A stretch of DNA of 64,000 nt from positions 1-64,000 of the forward strand of contig CBDDFN010000019.1 in assembly GCA_965227065.1 (NCBI GenBank), read 5' to 3'. Position numbers and translations under genes: made by a program. Every line of letters starts with the position of its first letter. Position 1 is the stretch's first letter. Shown here one piece after another: positions 6,880-15,544 of this stretch. The notes below the pieces were generated by a model. That model was given only the letters and a program-made list of their open reading frames with translations, made no database searches and was not told the origin of the DNA. This DNA is from CBDDFN01 sp965227065 (GTDB taxonomy: Bacteria; Pseudomonadota; Alphaproteobacteria; SPJN01).

Positions 6880-8259
6880 GTGATTATCCTGATCCTGATC
6901 GTGGCTGCAGGTGTTGGAGGCTATTTCTATGGCCGCCGGCGCATCCTGGGCCTGATGCCGGAAGGGCCGTTTGCGGTCCGGTCGCAACCCAGCTTCCATG
7001 CAAGCTTTGTGGCCGCCTGGACCGTTCTGCCGATCCTGCTGGTGACCGCGCTTTATCTGACCTGGGGACAGGGCCAGATTGCCAAGCAAATCGATGCGAA
7101 GCTGCCTGTTACCGTGCAAGAAATGCAGCCGGGTGAAAAATCCCTGTTCGTCAATGATGCCGGGCGTCACCTTGAAGGCCAGCAAATCCTGCGCGAAATC
7201 ACGCCGCTGCTGGAAGACACCTCCGCCATTATCGGCTCGGTCAATTCAAGCTGGCAGATGTATTATCTGGTCGTTGCGATTGTCGCGGGCCTTCTGGGGC
7301 TGTTGATCTCCAGCCGCTTCGTCAAGCCAAGCTTCGGCGCACGGGAATCGACGGAAAAAATGGTCTACACCGTGTTGATCATTTTTGCCTCCATCGCGGT
7401 CTTCACGACCTTCGGCATTGTCATGTCGCTGATTTTTGAGAGCATGCGCTTCTTCTCCATGGTCAGCTTCTGGGACTTCCTCACCGGCACCCATTGGAGC
7501 CCGATGACCGCGCCGCATGCCGACGCATCAGAAGCCGATATGTCGAGCACTTTCGGCGCCGTCCCGATCTTCACCGGCACGCTGCTGATTACCGTGATCG
7601 CAATGATCGTGGCCGCCCCCATCGGCCTGCTGTCGGCCATTTACCTGTCGGAGTTTGCTTCCAGCAAGGTGCGCGCCACAGCCAAACCGTTGCTGGAAAT
7701 TCTCGCTGGTATCCCGACCGTGGTTTACGGCTTCTTCGCCGCGCTTGTGGTCGCCCCGCTGGTCAAGGATATGGGAACCGCCATCGGGCTTGAGACCAAT
7801 GCGGGCTCAGCGCTCGCCGCCGGGGTCGTGATGGGCATGATGATCATCCCGCTTGTCAGCTCCCTGTCCGATGATGTCATCAACGCCGTGCCGCAAAGCC
7901 TGCGGGATGCCGCCTACGGCATGGGCGCCACCCACGCCGAAACGGTCCGTCAGGTCATTTTGCCTGCTGCCCTGCCCGGTATTGTCGGGGCCATGCTGCT
8001 GGCGGTCTCACGCGCCATTGGCGAGACCATGATCGTGGTGATGGCCACCGGCACGCTTGCCAACCTCACCGCCAATCCGCTGGAAGCGGTGACAACGGTG
8101 ACGGTGCAGATCGTGACCCTGCTGGTCGGTGACCAGGAATTTGACAGCCCCCAAACGCTCTCGGCCTTTGCGCTGGGCATGGTGCTGTTTGTTATCACCC
8201 TTGGCTTGAACGTGATCGCGCTGCGCGTGGTCGAGAAGTATCGGGAACAATATGACTGA
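6880..8259 (+). CDS. pstC: Phosphate ABC transporter permease PstC
   Basis: One of the two membrane subunits of the high-affinity phosphate importer. The N-terminal 200 residues are the extension found in alphaproteobacterial PstC (membrane segments near residues 2-20, 45-65 and 125-145). The permease core begins near residue 227 and contains the coupling-loop block L-R-D-A-A-Y-G-M-G-A-T-H (about 340-352), which contacts PstB. I place the start at GTG 6880, seven codons inside the longest frame, because GAGAGGGG sits 7 nt upstream. The 3' end overlaps pstA by 8 nt. Confidence 0.93.
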   Translation: MIILILIVAAGVGGYFYGRRRILGLMPEGPFAVRSQPSFHASFVAAWTVLPILLVTALYLTWGQGQIAKQIDAKLPVTVQEMQPGEKSLFVNDAGRHLEGQQILREITPLLEDTSAIIGSVNSSWQMYYLVVAIVAGLLGLLISSRFVKPSFGARESTEKMVYTVLIIFASIAVFTTFGIVMSLIFESMRFFSMVSFWDFLTGTHWSPMTAPHADASEADMSSTFGAVPIFTGTLLITVIAMIVAAPIGLLSAIYLSEFASSKVRATAKPLLEILAGIPTVVYGFFAALVVAPLVKDMGTAIGLETNAGSALAAGVVMGMMIIPLVSSLSDDVINAVPQSLRDAAYGMGATHAETVRQVILPAALPGIVGAMLLAVSRAIGETMIVVMATGTLANLTANPLEAVTTVTVQIVTLLVGDQEFDSPQTLSAFALGMVLFVITLGLNVIALRVVEKYREQYD

Positions 8260-9568
8260 TATCACCCCCAACCAAGCGGGCGGATATGTCTCCCCGCACT
8301 CCACCGACGCGGCGCTCAAGCGTGTTCAGGCCCGCAAACGGCAAAATGCCCGTTTCAAGGCTTACGGCCTGGCAGCGATTGTCGTTGCGCTGCTGGCCCT
8401 CGTCTTTCTTCTCTCCACCCTGGTCGTTCAGGGGGCGGGCGCTTTCTTTGCCCACCAGGTGAGTATCTCGGTTGAGCTAAAAGAAGATGTGATCGACCCC
8501 ACGGGGGAGCGCAATCTCGAAGACCTGGCCGGTGCCAACTATTACACGCTGGTCAAACAATCGACCTATGCGCTGTTCCCCGAGGTTACCGGCCGCCGGG
8601 ACAAGCGCAGCCTGTTCGAGATCATGTCAATCGGCGCCCAGGATGCCCTGCGCGAAGCTGTTCTGGCTGATCCCAGCATCATCGGCTCAACAGTCGAGGT
8701 TTCGGTGCCGGTGTCTGACGATGCCGACATGTATCTGAAAGGCCATATCAAGCGTGACACGCCTGAAGGCCAGCGCCGTGTATCGGACCAGCAGATGGAT
8801 TGGCTCGACACGCTGCAAGAAGACGGCAAAATCGCCAGCAAATTCAACGCCCGCTTCTTCACAACCGGCGACAGCCGCGAGGCTGAACTAGCCGGTATTC
8901 TGGGTGCGCTGGTCGGATCGATGTTCACCATGATGGTGACGCTGGTCTTGAGCTTCCCGATTGCGGTGGGCGCGGCCATCTATCTGGAAGAGTTTGCGCC
9001 GAAAAACCAGCTCACCCGGCTGATCGAGGTCAACATCAACAATCTCGCGGCGGTGCCCTCGATTGTGTTCGGTCTTTTGGGTCTTGCCATTTTTATCAAC
9101 TTTTTCGGACTACCCCGATCCGCGCCGCTTGTTGGCGGGATGGTGCTCGCGCTGATGACGGTTCCCACCATCATCATCGCAACACGGGCGGCGCTGAAAG
9201 CGGTTCCCCCGTCGATCCGCGAAGGCGCGCTGGGCGTTGGCGCATCGAAAATGCAGGCGGTGTTCCACCATGTCCTGCCGCTTGCGATGCCCGGTATTCT
9301 GACCGGCACCATTCTGGGCCTGGCCCAGGCCCTGGGTGAAACCGCGCCGCTTCTGATGATCGGTATGGTGGCCTTTGTGGTTGATATTCCCGGCTCCGTC
9401 ACCGACGCCTCCACCGTGCTTCCGGTCCAGATCTACCTGTGGGCGGATGCGGCGGAACGCGCCTTTGTTGAAAAGACCTCAGCTGCGATCATGGTGCTGT
9501 TGGCATTCCTGATTTCCATGAACGCGTTGGCCATTTATTTGCGGAAACGCTTCGAGCGCCGCTGGTAG
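8252..9568 (+). CDS. pstA: Phosphate ABC transporter permease PstA
   Basis: Second membrane subunit of the Pst transporter, 438 residues. It has one membrane segment at about 40-62, then a roughly 140-residue periplasmic region typical of the long alphaproteobacterial PstA, then the permease core from about residue 213. The coupling block S-I-R-E-G-A-L-G-V-G-A-S-K lies near 320-333. It overlaps pstC by 8 nt and is followed 27 nt later by pstB. Confidence 0.93.
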   Translation: MTDITPNQAGGYVSPHSTDAALKRVQARKRQNARFKAYGLAAIVVALLALVFLLSTLVVQGAGAFFAHQVSISVELKEDVIDPTGERNLEDLAGANYYTLVKQSTYALFPEVTGRRDKRSLFEIMSIGAQDALREAVLADPSIIGSTVEVSVPVSDDADMYLKGHIKRDTPEGQRRVSDQQMDWLDTLQEDGKIASKFNARFFTTGDSREAELAGILGALVGSMFTMMVTLVLSFPIAVGAAIYLEEFAPKNQLTRLIEVNINNLAAVPSIVFGLLGLAIFINFFGLPRSAPLVGGMVLALMTVPTIIIATRAALKAVPPSIREGALGVGASKMQAVFHHVLPLAMPGILTGTILGLAQALGETAPLLMIGMVAFVVDIPGSVTDASTVLPVQIYLWADAAERAFVEKTSAAIMVLLAFLISMNALAIYLRKRFERRW

Positions 9569-9595
9569 TATCGAGACACCGAGAGGATTAGTTCC

Positions 9596-10396
9596 ATGGA
9601 TGTTCAAGTTAAATCACAAGGTGCCGTCGAAACTGCACCGGAAATCAAGATCAAGTCCCGCGGCGTGGACGTGCACTATGGCGAGAAACAAGCCCTGTTC
9701 GGCGTTGATCTCGACATTCCCGCCCGCACCGTCACCGCGCTGATCGGCCCTTCGGGGTGTGGCAAGTCCACCTATCTGCGCTGCCTGAACCGCATGAACG
9801 ACACGATTGATGTCTGCCGGGTCGGCGGCTCGATCGAGCTTGATGGTCAAAATATTTATGACCCCAAGCTTGACGTTGTTCAGCTGCGCGCCCGGGTCGG
9901 CATGGTGTTCCAGAAGCCCAACCCGTTCCCCAAATCGATCTATGAAAACATCGCCTATGGCCCGAAAATTCACGGCCTGGCGAAGTCGAAAGCTGATCTG
10001 GACGAGATTGTTGAAAAGTCGCTCATCCGCGCGGGCCTGTGGAACGAGGTCAAAGACCGCCTCGACGAACAGGGCACCGGCATGTCGGGTGGCCAGCAGC
10101 AGCGCCTGTGCATCGCACGCGCCGTTGCGGTTGACCCCGAAGTCATCCTGATGGATGAGCCCTGCTCGGCACTCGATCCCATCGCAACCGCCAAGGTTGA
10201 AGAGCTGATCGACGAGCTGCGCGAGAATTATACGATTGTGATCGTGACGCACTCCATGCAGCAGGCCGCGCGCGTGTCGCAGAAAACCGCCTTCTTCCAT
10301 TTGGGCCTGATGGTTGAGTGGGGCGACACCTCCGACATCTTCACCAATCCGGTGGACAAGCGCACCCAGGACTACATCACGGGCCGCTTTGGTTAA
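9596..10396 (+). CDS. pstB: Phosphate ABC transporter ATP-binding protein PstB
   Basis: ATPase that powers PstCA and helps report phosphate status to PhoR/PhoU. Walker A is G-P-S-G-C-G-K-S-T (residues about 51-59), the ABC signature M-S-G-G-Q-Q-Q-R (163-170), and Walker B V-I-L-M-D-E-P-C-S-A-L-D (183-194). It has 266 residues, as in the family. A GAGGATT ribosome site precedes the ATG. A terminator hairpin follows, before phoU. Confidence 0.96.
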   Translation: MDVQVKSQGAVETAPEIKIKSRGVDVHYGEKQALFGVDLDIPARTVTALIGPSGCGKSTYLRCLNRMNDTIDVCRVGGSIELDGQNIYDPKLDVVQLRARVGMVFQKPNPFPKSIYENIAYGPKIHGLAKSKADLDEIVEKSLIRAGLWNEVKDRLDEQGTGMSGGQQQRLCIARAVAVDPEVILMDEPCSALDPIATAKVEELIDELRENYTIVIVTHSMQQAARVSQKTAFFHLGLMVEWGDTSDIFTNPVDKRTQDYITGRFG

Positions 10397-10420
10397 GCGC
10401 CGCGATAGAGTATGATCAAA

Positions 10421-10446
10421 GGGGCCGCAACGACGGCCCCTTTTTT
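10421..10446 (+). terminator. Rho-independent terminator between pstB and phoU
   Basis: GGGGCCG-CAACGA-CGGCCCC (10421-10440) followed directly by TTTTTT. Any phoU expression from the pst promoter must read through it, or phoU has its own start. Confidence 0.85.
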
Positions 10447-10481
10447 CTAGGCAATGATAATAATCTTGTGCGGGTGTCCCC

Positions 10482-11196
10482 ATGGTCTCACATCACGATA
10501 AAGACCCTCATACCGTCCACTCTTATGATGATGAGCTGGACGCAATTCAGGCCACCATCCGCCGCATGGGCGCCATGACGGCCGAACAGGTCGCCATGAC
10601 CGTGCGCGCCTTTCAGATGGGCGATGAAAAACGCGCCCGCACGGTGATCGACGTCGACAAGACCGTCGACACGCTCGAGGCCGAGATCAATGAGCTGATT
10701 GTGCAATTGCTCGCCAAACGCGCGCCGGTGGCCATTGATCTGCGGGAAATCATCTCCTCGCTCAAAATCGCGGGCTTTCTGGAGCGGATCGGCGATTACG
10801 CCAAGAACTGTGCCAAACGGGTGCGCGCGCTCGACAATGGCGATTCGGTCTCACCGGTGCGCCATGCGCTGGTCAAGGTCGGCAGCCAGGCTGAAGTGCT
10901 GATCCGCGAAGTGATGGACGCCCATACCCATCGCGACGCCCTCAAGGCGCTGGCGGTATGGGAAGCCGATGCCGAGCTTGATGCACTGCACGCCCAGACC
11001 CATCAATTGATCCTGAGCGAAATGCGCAAGGACCCTGAGCTGGTCCATGATTATGCGCATCTGCTGTTCTTCTCCAAGAATCTGGAAGCGGATCGGCGAT
11101 CACTGCACCAATATCGCCGAAGAAGTGCATTTCTTCATCACCGGCCATGAGCCCGAGGAAGACCGCCCCAAGGCCGACGACACCGCCTCGTCCTGA
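10482..11196 (+). pseudogene. phoU: Phosphate signalling regulator PhoU, frameshifted by one inserted base
   Basis: PhoU represses the Pho regulon in high phosphate by linking PstB to the PhoR kinase. Two PhoU helical repeats are visible. The first carries E-R-I-G-D-Y-A (about residues 100-106). In the second the frame breaks after K-N-L-E: one extra G at about 11088 diverts the frame to a stop at 11150. Deleting that base restores R-I-G-D-H-C-T-N-I-A-E-E-V-H-F-F-I-T-G, the textbook PhoU ending, with a TGA at 11194-11196. Without correction the last metal-binding-type motif is lost and replaced by about 19 foreign residues. It could be a real mutation or a sequencing error. Confidence 0.9.
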
Positions 11197-11270
11197 GGCG
11201 CACCGGCACGTTTGTCCCGGCAATGACGGAAGGGAGGATGTCTTACAAGAGGCCCCTCCCCCGCGTCTGA

Positions 11271-12497
11271 TTATTTCTTCGCGCGGTCCTCAGCCATTTT
11301 GGCCATGTTCTGCACATATTGATCGTCGGTATCGCCCTTGCCCGCGCGGTCAATGGCGTAATCCATGACGCGCTTGGTGATGGCTTTTTCCACCGCGCCC
11401 ATAAAGGTGGGGCGGTTTTCCGCCGACCAGTGATAGCTTGCCTCGCGGTTCTTGTTGAGCCCCTGCACGCGCGGGAAGACATAGCGCGCCATCAGCTCAT
11501 AAGAGCGTTTGGTCTCGGCAAAATCGGCCCAATTGTGCGCCATTTGCAGGAAGCAGCCAAAGCCGCCCGATTCTTCGCTCAACCGTTCGATCTGGGCAAC
11601 CGCATCGTCAGGCGTGCCGATCACCGCCATGCCTGAATTGATCATGGCATCGACGGGATCGGTGCCATCATCAGGCGCCAGCGGCAGGGCGGCCACTTCG
11701 CGGAAATATTTCAGCCAGTTGGTCAGCCCGAAGCGGACATTCTCGCGTGCCTTCTCGCGCGTCTCGGCAATATGCATCGGCCCGACAAGCCGCCATTGAT
11801 TGCGGACCATCACCTGGCCGTTTTCCGCCGCCACTTTCTCGGCAATCGCCCAGTTGGGGGCAAGCGCGTTGAACCCGCCGGTTGAGGTGGCGCCAATCGA
11901 CAGCAGACCAAGCCCGTGTTTACCCGCCGCTTGCGCGCCGGTCGGAGACACCTGGCTGGCCGCGCACATCTCAACACCGCCTTCGGTATAGGGCACCATT
12001 TGCAGCCGCGCCTCTTGCAGGGTGAACCAGTCGGTCTGCGCCGACACGGTTTCCCCGCGCAGCAGCGGCACGATCACCTCGATGGCTTCATCCATCATGT
12101 CGCGCTGGCGTTCGGGATTGATGCCCATCATGAAGGCGTCCGAGGGCAGCGCACCGGGGCCCATGCCGAACATCACCCGGCCGCGGGTGTAGTAATCAAG
12201 CTGGTTGATCCGGTCGGCCAGCATCAAGGGCTGGTGATAGGGCAGCGATGATACGCCGGTGCCAAGCTTGATATGTTTGGTGCGCGGGGCGGCCATGGCG
12301 ATCATCAGCTCGGGGCTCGCAATGATTTCAAAGCCCGCCGAGTGATGCTCGCCAAACCACATTTCATCATAGCCCAGCGTGTCCATCCACTCGGTCAACT
12401 CAAGATCACGTTCCAGGCACAGGCCCGGATTTTCATCGATCATGTGGAAGGGTGCCAGAAAGGCGCCAAAGCGCATACGGCCCAAAGCGTTGGTCAT
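11271..12497 (-). CDS. LLM class flavin-dependent oxidoreductase
   Basis: A luciferase-like monooxygenase-fold (TIM barrel) enzyme of about 408 residues. The opening R-M-R-F-G-A-F-L-A-P-F-H, then D-E-M-W-F-G-E-H-H-S (about 45-55) and R-V-M-F-G-M-G-P-G-A-L-P (about 105-117) are typical of F420- or FMN-using members. It presumably oxidises a small organic molecule with a reduced flavin; the substrate is unknown. I start at ATG 12497, preceded by GGGGGA, rather than 12509, where that ribosome site would lie inside the gene. It is convergent with phoU. Confidence 0.85.
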   Translation of the reverse strand: MTNALGRMRFGAFLAPFHMIDENPGLCLERDLELTEWMDTLGYDEMWFGEHHSAGFEIIASPELMIAMAAPRTKHIKLGTGVSSLPYHQPLMLADRINQLDYYTRGRVMFGMGPGALPSDAFMMGINPERQRDMMDEAIEVIVPLLRGETVSAQTDWFTLQEARLQMVPYTEGGVEMCAASQVSPTGAQAAGKHGLGLLSIGATSTGGFNALAPNWAIAEKVAAENGQVMVRNQWRLVGPMHIAETREKARENVRFGLTNWLKYFREVAALPLAPDDGTDPVDAMINSGMAVIGTPDDAVAQIERLSEESGGFGCFLQMAHNWADFAETKRSYELMARYVFPRVQGLNKNREASYHWSAENRPTFMGAVEKAITKRVMDYAIDRAGKGDTDDQYVQNMAKMAEDRAKK

Positions 12498-12683
12498 GTC
12501 GTCCCCCATTCGGTGTCGCGCGCACCGCTTGTTCCCAGTGCGGTTTTCAGTGCGGTTTTCAGCGATGATTAAATGTCAGCTTGGCCATGGTAGCGGGGAT
12601 GGCCCACTGATCCAACCGCTCATTGCGGCCCGTTGGCTCTGAAATCATTGACCTGGGCGCAAGGGACGCGGCTTTCTACGGAT

Positions 12684-13086
12684 ATGAAACCGTCTTCGCA
12701 GTCCACCCCGTTCGCCCTTCTGTTCTGGCTTGGCTTCGCCCTGCTGGCCGCCCATGAGATGGACGCCATGGTGCGCCATGAATGGCGGTTGTTGCCCGGC
12801 TTTGCGATGATCAGCGATGATGACCTGGCGCGTGATCTGTTCACGCTCGCCCATATCCCGCTCTTTGGCACTGCTGTGGTGGATGGCAAGCCATCCAGGT
12901 CCGGGCGTGCGGCGGCGCACCCAGATGGGGGTTGATCTGTTCCTGATCGCCCATGCGCTCGTTCATTTCGCCCTGTCGGGCCATCATCTGTATGAGTTCG
13001 TTCCACCGGTTGAAACCATCACTGTCTATGGCGGCGGGCTGGTCGGGGCCATGCATCTTGCCGCGCTGGCCAGAATCCGCGTATGA
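12684..13086 (+). pseudogene. DUF6713-like small membrane protein, frameshifted
   Basis: Two overlapping frames together give one protein of about 133 residues. The first half reads L-L-F-W-L-G-F-A-L-L-A-A-H-E-M-D-A-M then H-E-W-R-L-L-P, and the second, in the +1 frame, H-A-L-V-H-F-A-L-S-G-H-H and Y-G-G-G-L-V-G-A. The H-E-x-D-A and H-E-W-R pattern is what I recall for DUF6713 membrane proteins. Removing one G at about 12870 joins the halves as P-L-F-A-L-L-W-W-M-A-S-H-P, which looks native. The start at ATG 12684 is the only ATG before the conserved part. Function unknown. This is one of three one-base insertions in the window. Confidence 0.6.
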
Positions 13087-13108
13087 CACCCCCGAAGTCC
13101 GCAAAGCT

Positions 13109-13195
13109 GGCCGCTTGCTGGAATTGGTAGACAGACCGGACTTAAAATCCGTTGGGGTTCGCCCCGTGTGGGTTCAAGTCCCACAGCGGCCACCA
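13109..13195 (+). tRNA. tRNA-Leu (anticodon TAA)
   Basis: An 87-nt cloverleaf: acceptor GGCCGCT pairs with AGCGGCC, followed by discriminator A and an encoded CCA. The anticodon loop CTTAAAA gives TAA. A long variable arm (GGGGTTCGCCCC) marks a class II tRNA, and GGTTCAAGTCC is the T arm. It reads UUA and UUG. The CCA end touches the stop codon of the convergent gene. Confidence 0.96.
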
Positions 13196-13963
13196 CTATC
13201 CCTGCTGGGCTTGCGACAGGTCGTAATCGAGCGGCTCGGCCCCCATCGACCGGATAAGCGCGCGGACGGCTTCGGCGGCCTCTTCAAGCCCCTCTGCGCG
13301 GCTTCTGAGCACGATGGAGGCCCCCAGCTTGCCGCCGCCATAATAGGGGTAACAGCCAATATCGACGTCGGGGTGCCGGGCGGCAATCACGCTCAACCCG
13401 CCGCCCAGATCGCCTTCGGCCACCAGGGCCGAGACGGTGACATTGCGCATGGGCGGGCCGCCTGCAATCTCATGTTTGATTGAGCGCAGCATGGCCTGCA
13501 TGATCACCGGCACACCGGCCATCACGAACACATTGCCCAGCCGGAAGCCCGGCGCCTTGGACACCGGATTCTCAATCAGCGTGGCGCCATCAGGAATGCG
13601 CGCCATGCGTTTGCGGGCCTCGGTGAAATCCTGATCCTCATAATGGGCCTCAAGGATCGCCATGGCTTCGGGGTGATAGTCAATCGCCACCCCGAACGCT
13701 TTGGCCACGCAATCGGCGGTGATGTCATCATGGGTCGGCCCGATGCCGCCGGTGGTAAACAGATAGGTGTAGCGCGCGCGCAGCGCGTTCACGGCCGCCA
13801 CGATCTCGGCCTCGTCATCGGGAATGGTGCGCGCCTCGGCGACATCAACCCCCATCGCGCCCAGCCATTGGGCAATGGTCGACAGGTTGGTGTCGCGGGT
13901 GCGGCCCGACAGAATTTCATTGCCGATAATCAGAATGGCGGCGGTTGGCGTTGCAGAGCTCAT
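13196..13963 (-). CDS. CinA-like MoCF/molybdopterin-binding domain protein
   Basis: A 255-residue protein with the MoCF fold: I-I-G-N-E-I-L-S-G-R-T-x-D-T-N near residues 12-27 and T-T-G-G-I-G-P-T-H-D-D at about 70-80. This is the N-terminal domain of CinA (competence/damage-inducible protein A) without the C-terminal nicotinamide-nucleotide deamidase domain. Stand-alone versions are common in alphaproteobacteria; some act as FAD or ADP-ribose pyrophosphatases, but the role here is inferred. Its TAG stop abuts the tRNA-Leu CCA end with no gap. Divergent from sfsA. Confidence 0.85.
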   Translation of the reverse strand: MSSATPTAAILIIGNEILSGRTRDTNLSTIAQWLGAMGVDVAEARTIPDDEAEIVAAVNALRARYTYLFTTGGIGPTHDDITADCVAKAFGVAIDYHPEAMAILEAHYEDQDFTEARKRMARIPDGATLIENPVSKAPGFRLGNVFVMAGVPVIMQAMLRSIKHEIAGGPPMRNVTVSALVAEGDLGGGLSVIAARHPDVDIGCYPYYGGGKLGASIVLRSRAEGLEEAAEAVRALIRSMGAEPLDYDLSQAQQG

Positions 13964-14027
13964 ATGACAGTCTCATTCATGCTGATTGCCCTCACTTTAT
14001 CCCCTCTTTTCGCCCGAAACCAAGCCC

Positions 14028-14723
14028 ATGCAATTTGATCCCCCGCTCATCCCAGCCACATTGGTGCGCCGCTACAAACGCTTCTTGTCTGACATAACGC
14101 TGGAAAGCGGTGAGGAGATCACCGCCCATGTCGCCAATCCCGGCGCGATGACGGGGCTTGCGGAACCCGGCTCCACCGTGTGGCTTTCCCGGTCCGATGA
14201 TCCCAAGCGCAAACTGAAATGGAGCTGGCAGCTCGCCACCGCCCCAAACGGCGCACTGGTCTGCGTCAATACCGGGCTGACCAACAGGCTTGTGGAAGAG
14301 GGCTTGCGCGCCAACGCCATCCCCGGGCTTGACGGTGCCATTCGCCGCGAGGTCAAGACCGGCGACAGCCGCCTTGATTTTCTGCTCGGTGAAAACACTT
14401 ATGTGGAGGTCAAGGCCGTCACCCTGTCGCGCCGGCCGGGATGGGCCGAATTTCCCGATGCCAAAACCGCGCGCGGGGCCAAACATCTTAACGAATTGAA
14501 GCGCTTGCGGCAGGAGGGGCATCGGGCGGCCATGCTGTATGTCGCCATGCGGGACGATTGCACGCGCTTTGGCATCGCCGCAGATATTGATTTGGCCTAT
14601 GCTGAGGCCTTAAAAGACGCGTGTGACGCGGGCGTTGAAATCATCACCGCCTGTGTCGAGGCAACCCCCCAAGGGCTCACCCTCATCGCTGACCGCAAAC
14701 TGGACTGGACCAGAACCGAGTGA
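14028..14723 (+). CDS. sfsA: DNA/RNA nuclease SfsA
   Basis: A 231-residue SfsA-family protein: an R-R-Y-K-R-F-L-S-D-I start, H-V-A-N-P-G-A-M-T-G-L (about 32-42), D-F-L-L-G-E-N-T-Y-V-E-V-K-A-V-T-L (about 117-133; the E-x-K core of a PD-(D/E)XK-type nuclease), and F-P-D-A-K-T-A-R-G-A-K-H-L-N-E-L. First named for sugar-fermentation stimulation, it is now regarded as a nuclease. ATG 14028 is chosen because homologous sequence begins there. The 3' end overlaps the map start by 4 nt (GTGA). Confidence 0.9.
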   Translation: MQFDPPLIPATLVRRYKRFLSDITLESGEEITAHVANPGAMTGLAEPGSTVWLSRSDDPKRKLKWSWQLATAPNGALVCVNTGLTNRLVEEGLRANAIPGLDGAIRREVKTGDSRLDFLLGENTYVEVKAVTLSRRPGWAEFPDAKTARGAKHLNELKRLRQEGHRAAMLYVAMRDDCTRFGIAADIDLAYAEALKDACDAGVEIITACVEATPQGLTLIADRKLDWTRTE

Positions 14724-15541
14724 CTTACGCAGACGCCGATACCATGCCGATGGCCCGGGGCCGTCAAATCCGCCTTCATTCCGAAGAGGATTTCAAAGGC
14801 ATGCGCCGGGCAGGCCAGCTGGCCGCCCAGACGCTTGATCTGCTGGCGCCGATGGTCCGGGCAGGCGTCACCACCGCCGAGCTTGACGATTTTGCGCGTG
14901 ACTTCGCCTATAAGAATGGCGCGGTTCCCGCCCCGCTCAACTATCGCGGCTTTCCCAAGTCGATCTGCACCTCGATCAATCATGTGGTGTGCCACGGCAT
15001 TCCCGATGACAAGCCGCTCAAGGAAGGTCAGATCATCAATATTGACGTGACGCTGATTGTCGATGGCTGGCATGGCGACACGAGCCGCATGTATGGCGTG
15101 GGCAAAATCCCGATCAAGGCCGCCCGGCTGATCGACATCACCTATGAGGCGATGATGCGCGGCATTGCCATGGTCAAGCCTGGCAAGACGCTGGGCGATC
15201 TGGGCCACGCGATCCAGTCTTATGCCGAAGGGGAGCGTTGCTCCATCGTGCGCGATTTCTGCGGCCATGGCCTGGGCAAGGTCTTCCATGATGAGCCCAA
15301 CATTCTGCATTACGGCACCCCCGGCACGGGACCTGAATTCCGCCCCGGCATGTTCTTTACCGTTGAGCCGATGGTCAATCTGGGCAAGCCAAGCGTGAAA
15401 ATCCTCAATGATGGCTGGACGGCCGTGACCCGCGACCGGTCCCTGTCGGCCCAGTTTGAGCATTCGGTCGGCGTTACCGAGGATGGCGTGGAAATCTTCA
15501 CCGCCTCGCCCGCCGGACTGCATCAACCGACCCACAGCTAA
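14720..15541 (+). CDS. map: Methionine aminopeptidase, type I
   Basis: Removes the N-terminal methionine from new proteins. All five metal ligands are visible: D in N-I-D-V-T and D in W-H-G-D-T-S, H in C-G-H-G-L-G-K-V-F-H, E in F-T-V-E-P-M, and E in F-E-H-S-V. Substrate-binding His is in V-V-C-H-G-I-P. It has 273 residues, about 20 longer at the N-terminus than E. coli Map. The GTG at 14720 overlaps the sfsA stop; an ATG at 14744 is an alternative start. Confidence 0.95.
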   Translation: MTYADADTMPMARGRQIRLHSEEDFKGMRRAGQLAAQTLDLLAPMVRAGVTTAELDDFARDFAYKNGAVPAPLNYRGFPKSICTSINHVVCHGIPDDKPLKEGQIINIDVTLIVDGWHGDTSRMYGVGKIPIKAARLIDITYEAMMRGIAMVKPGKTLGDLGHAIQSYAEGERCSIVRDFCGHGLGKVFHDEPNILHYGTPGTGPEFRPGMFFTVEPMVNLGKPSVKILNDGWTAVTRDRSLSAQFEHSVGVTEDGVEIFTASPAGLHQPTHS

Positions 15542-15544
15542 TCC

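Noticed and set aside
13109..13195. tRNA-Leu as an island attachment site
   Set aside because: No direct repeat of its 3' end and no mobile genes on either side.
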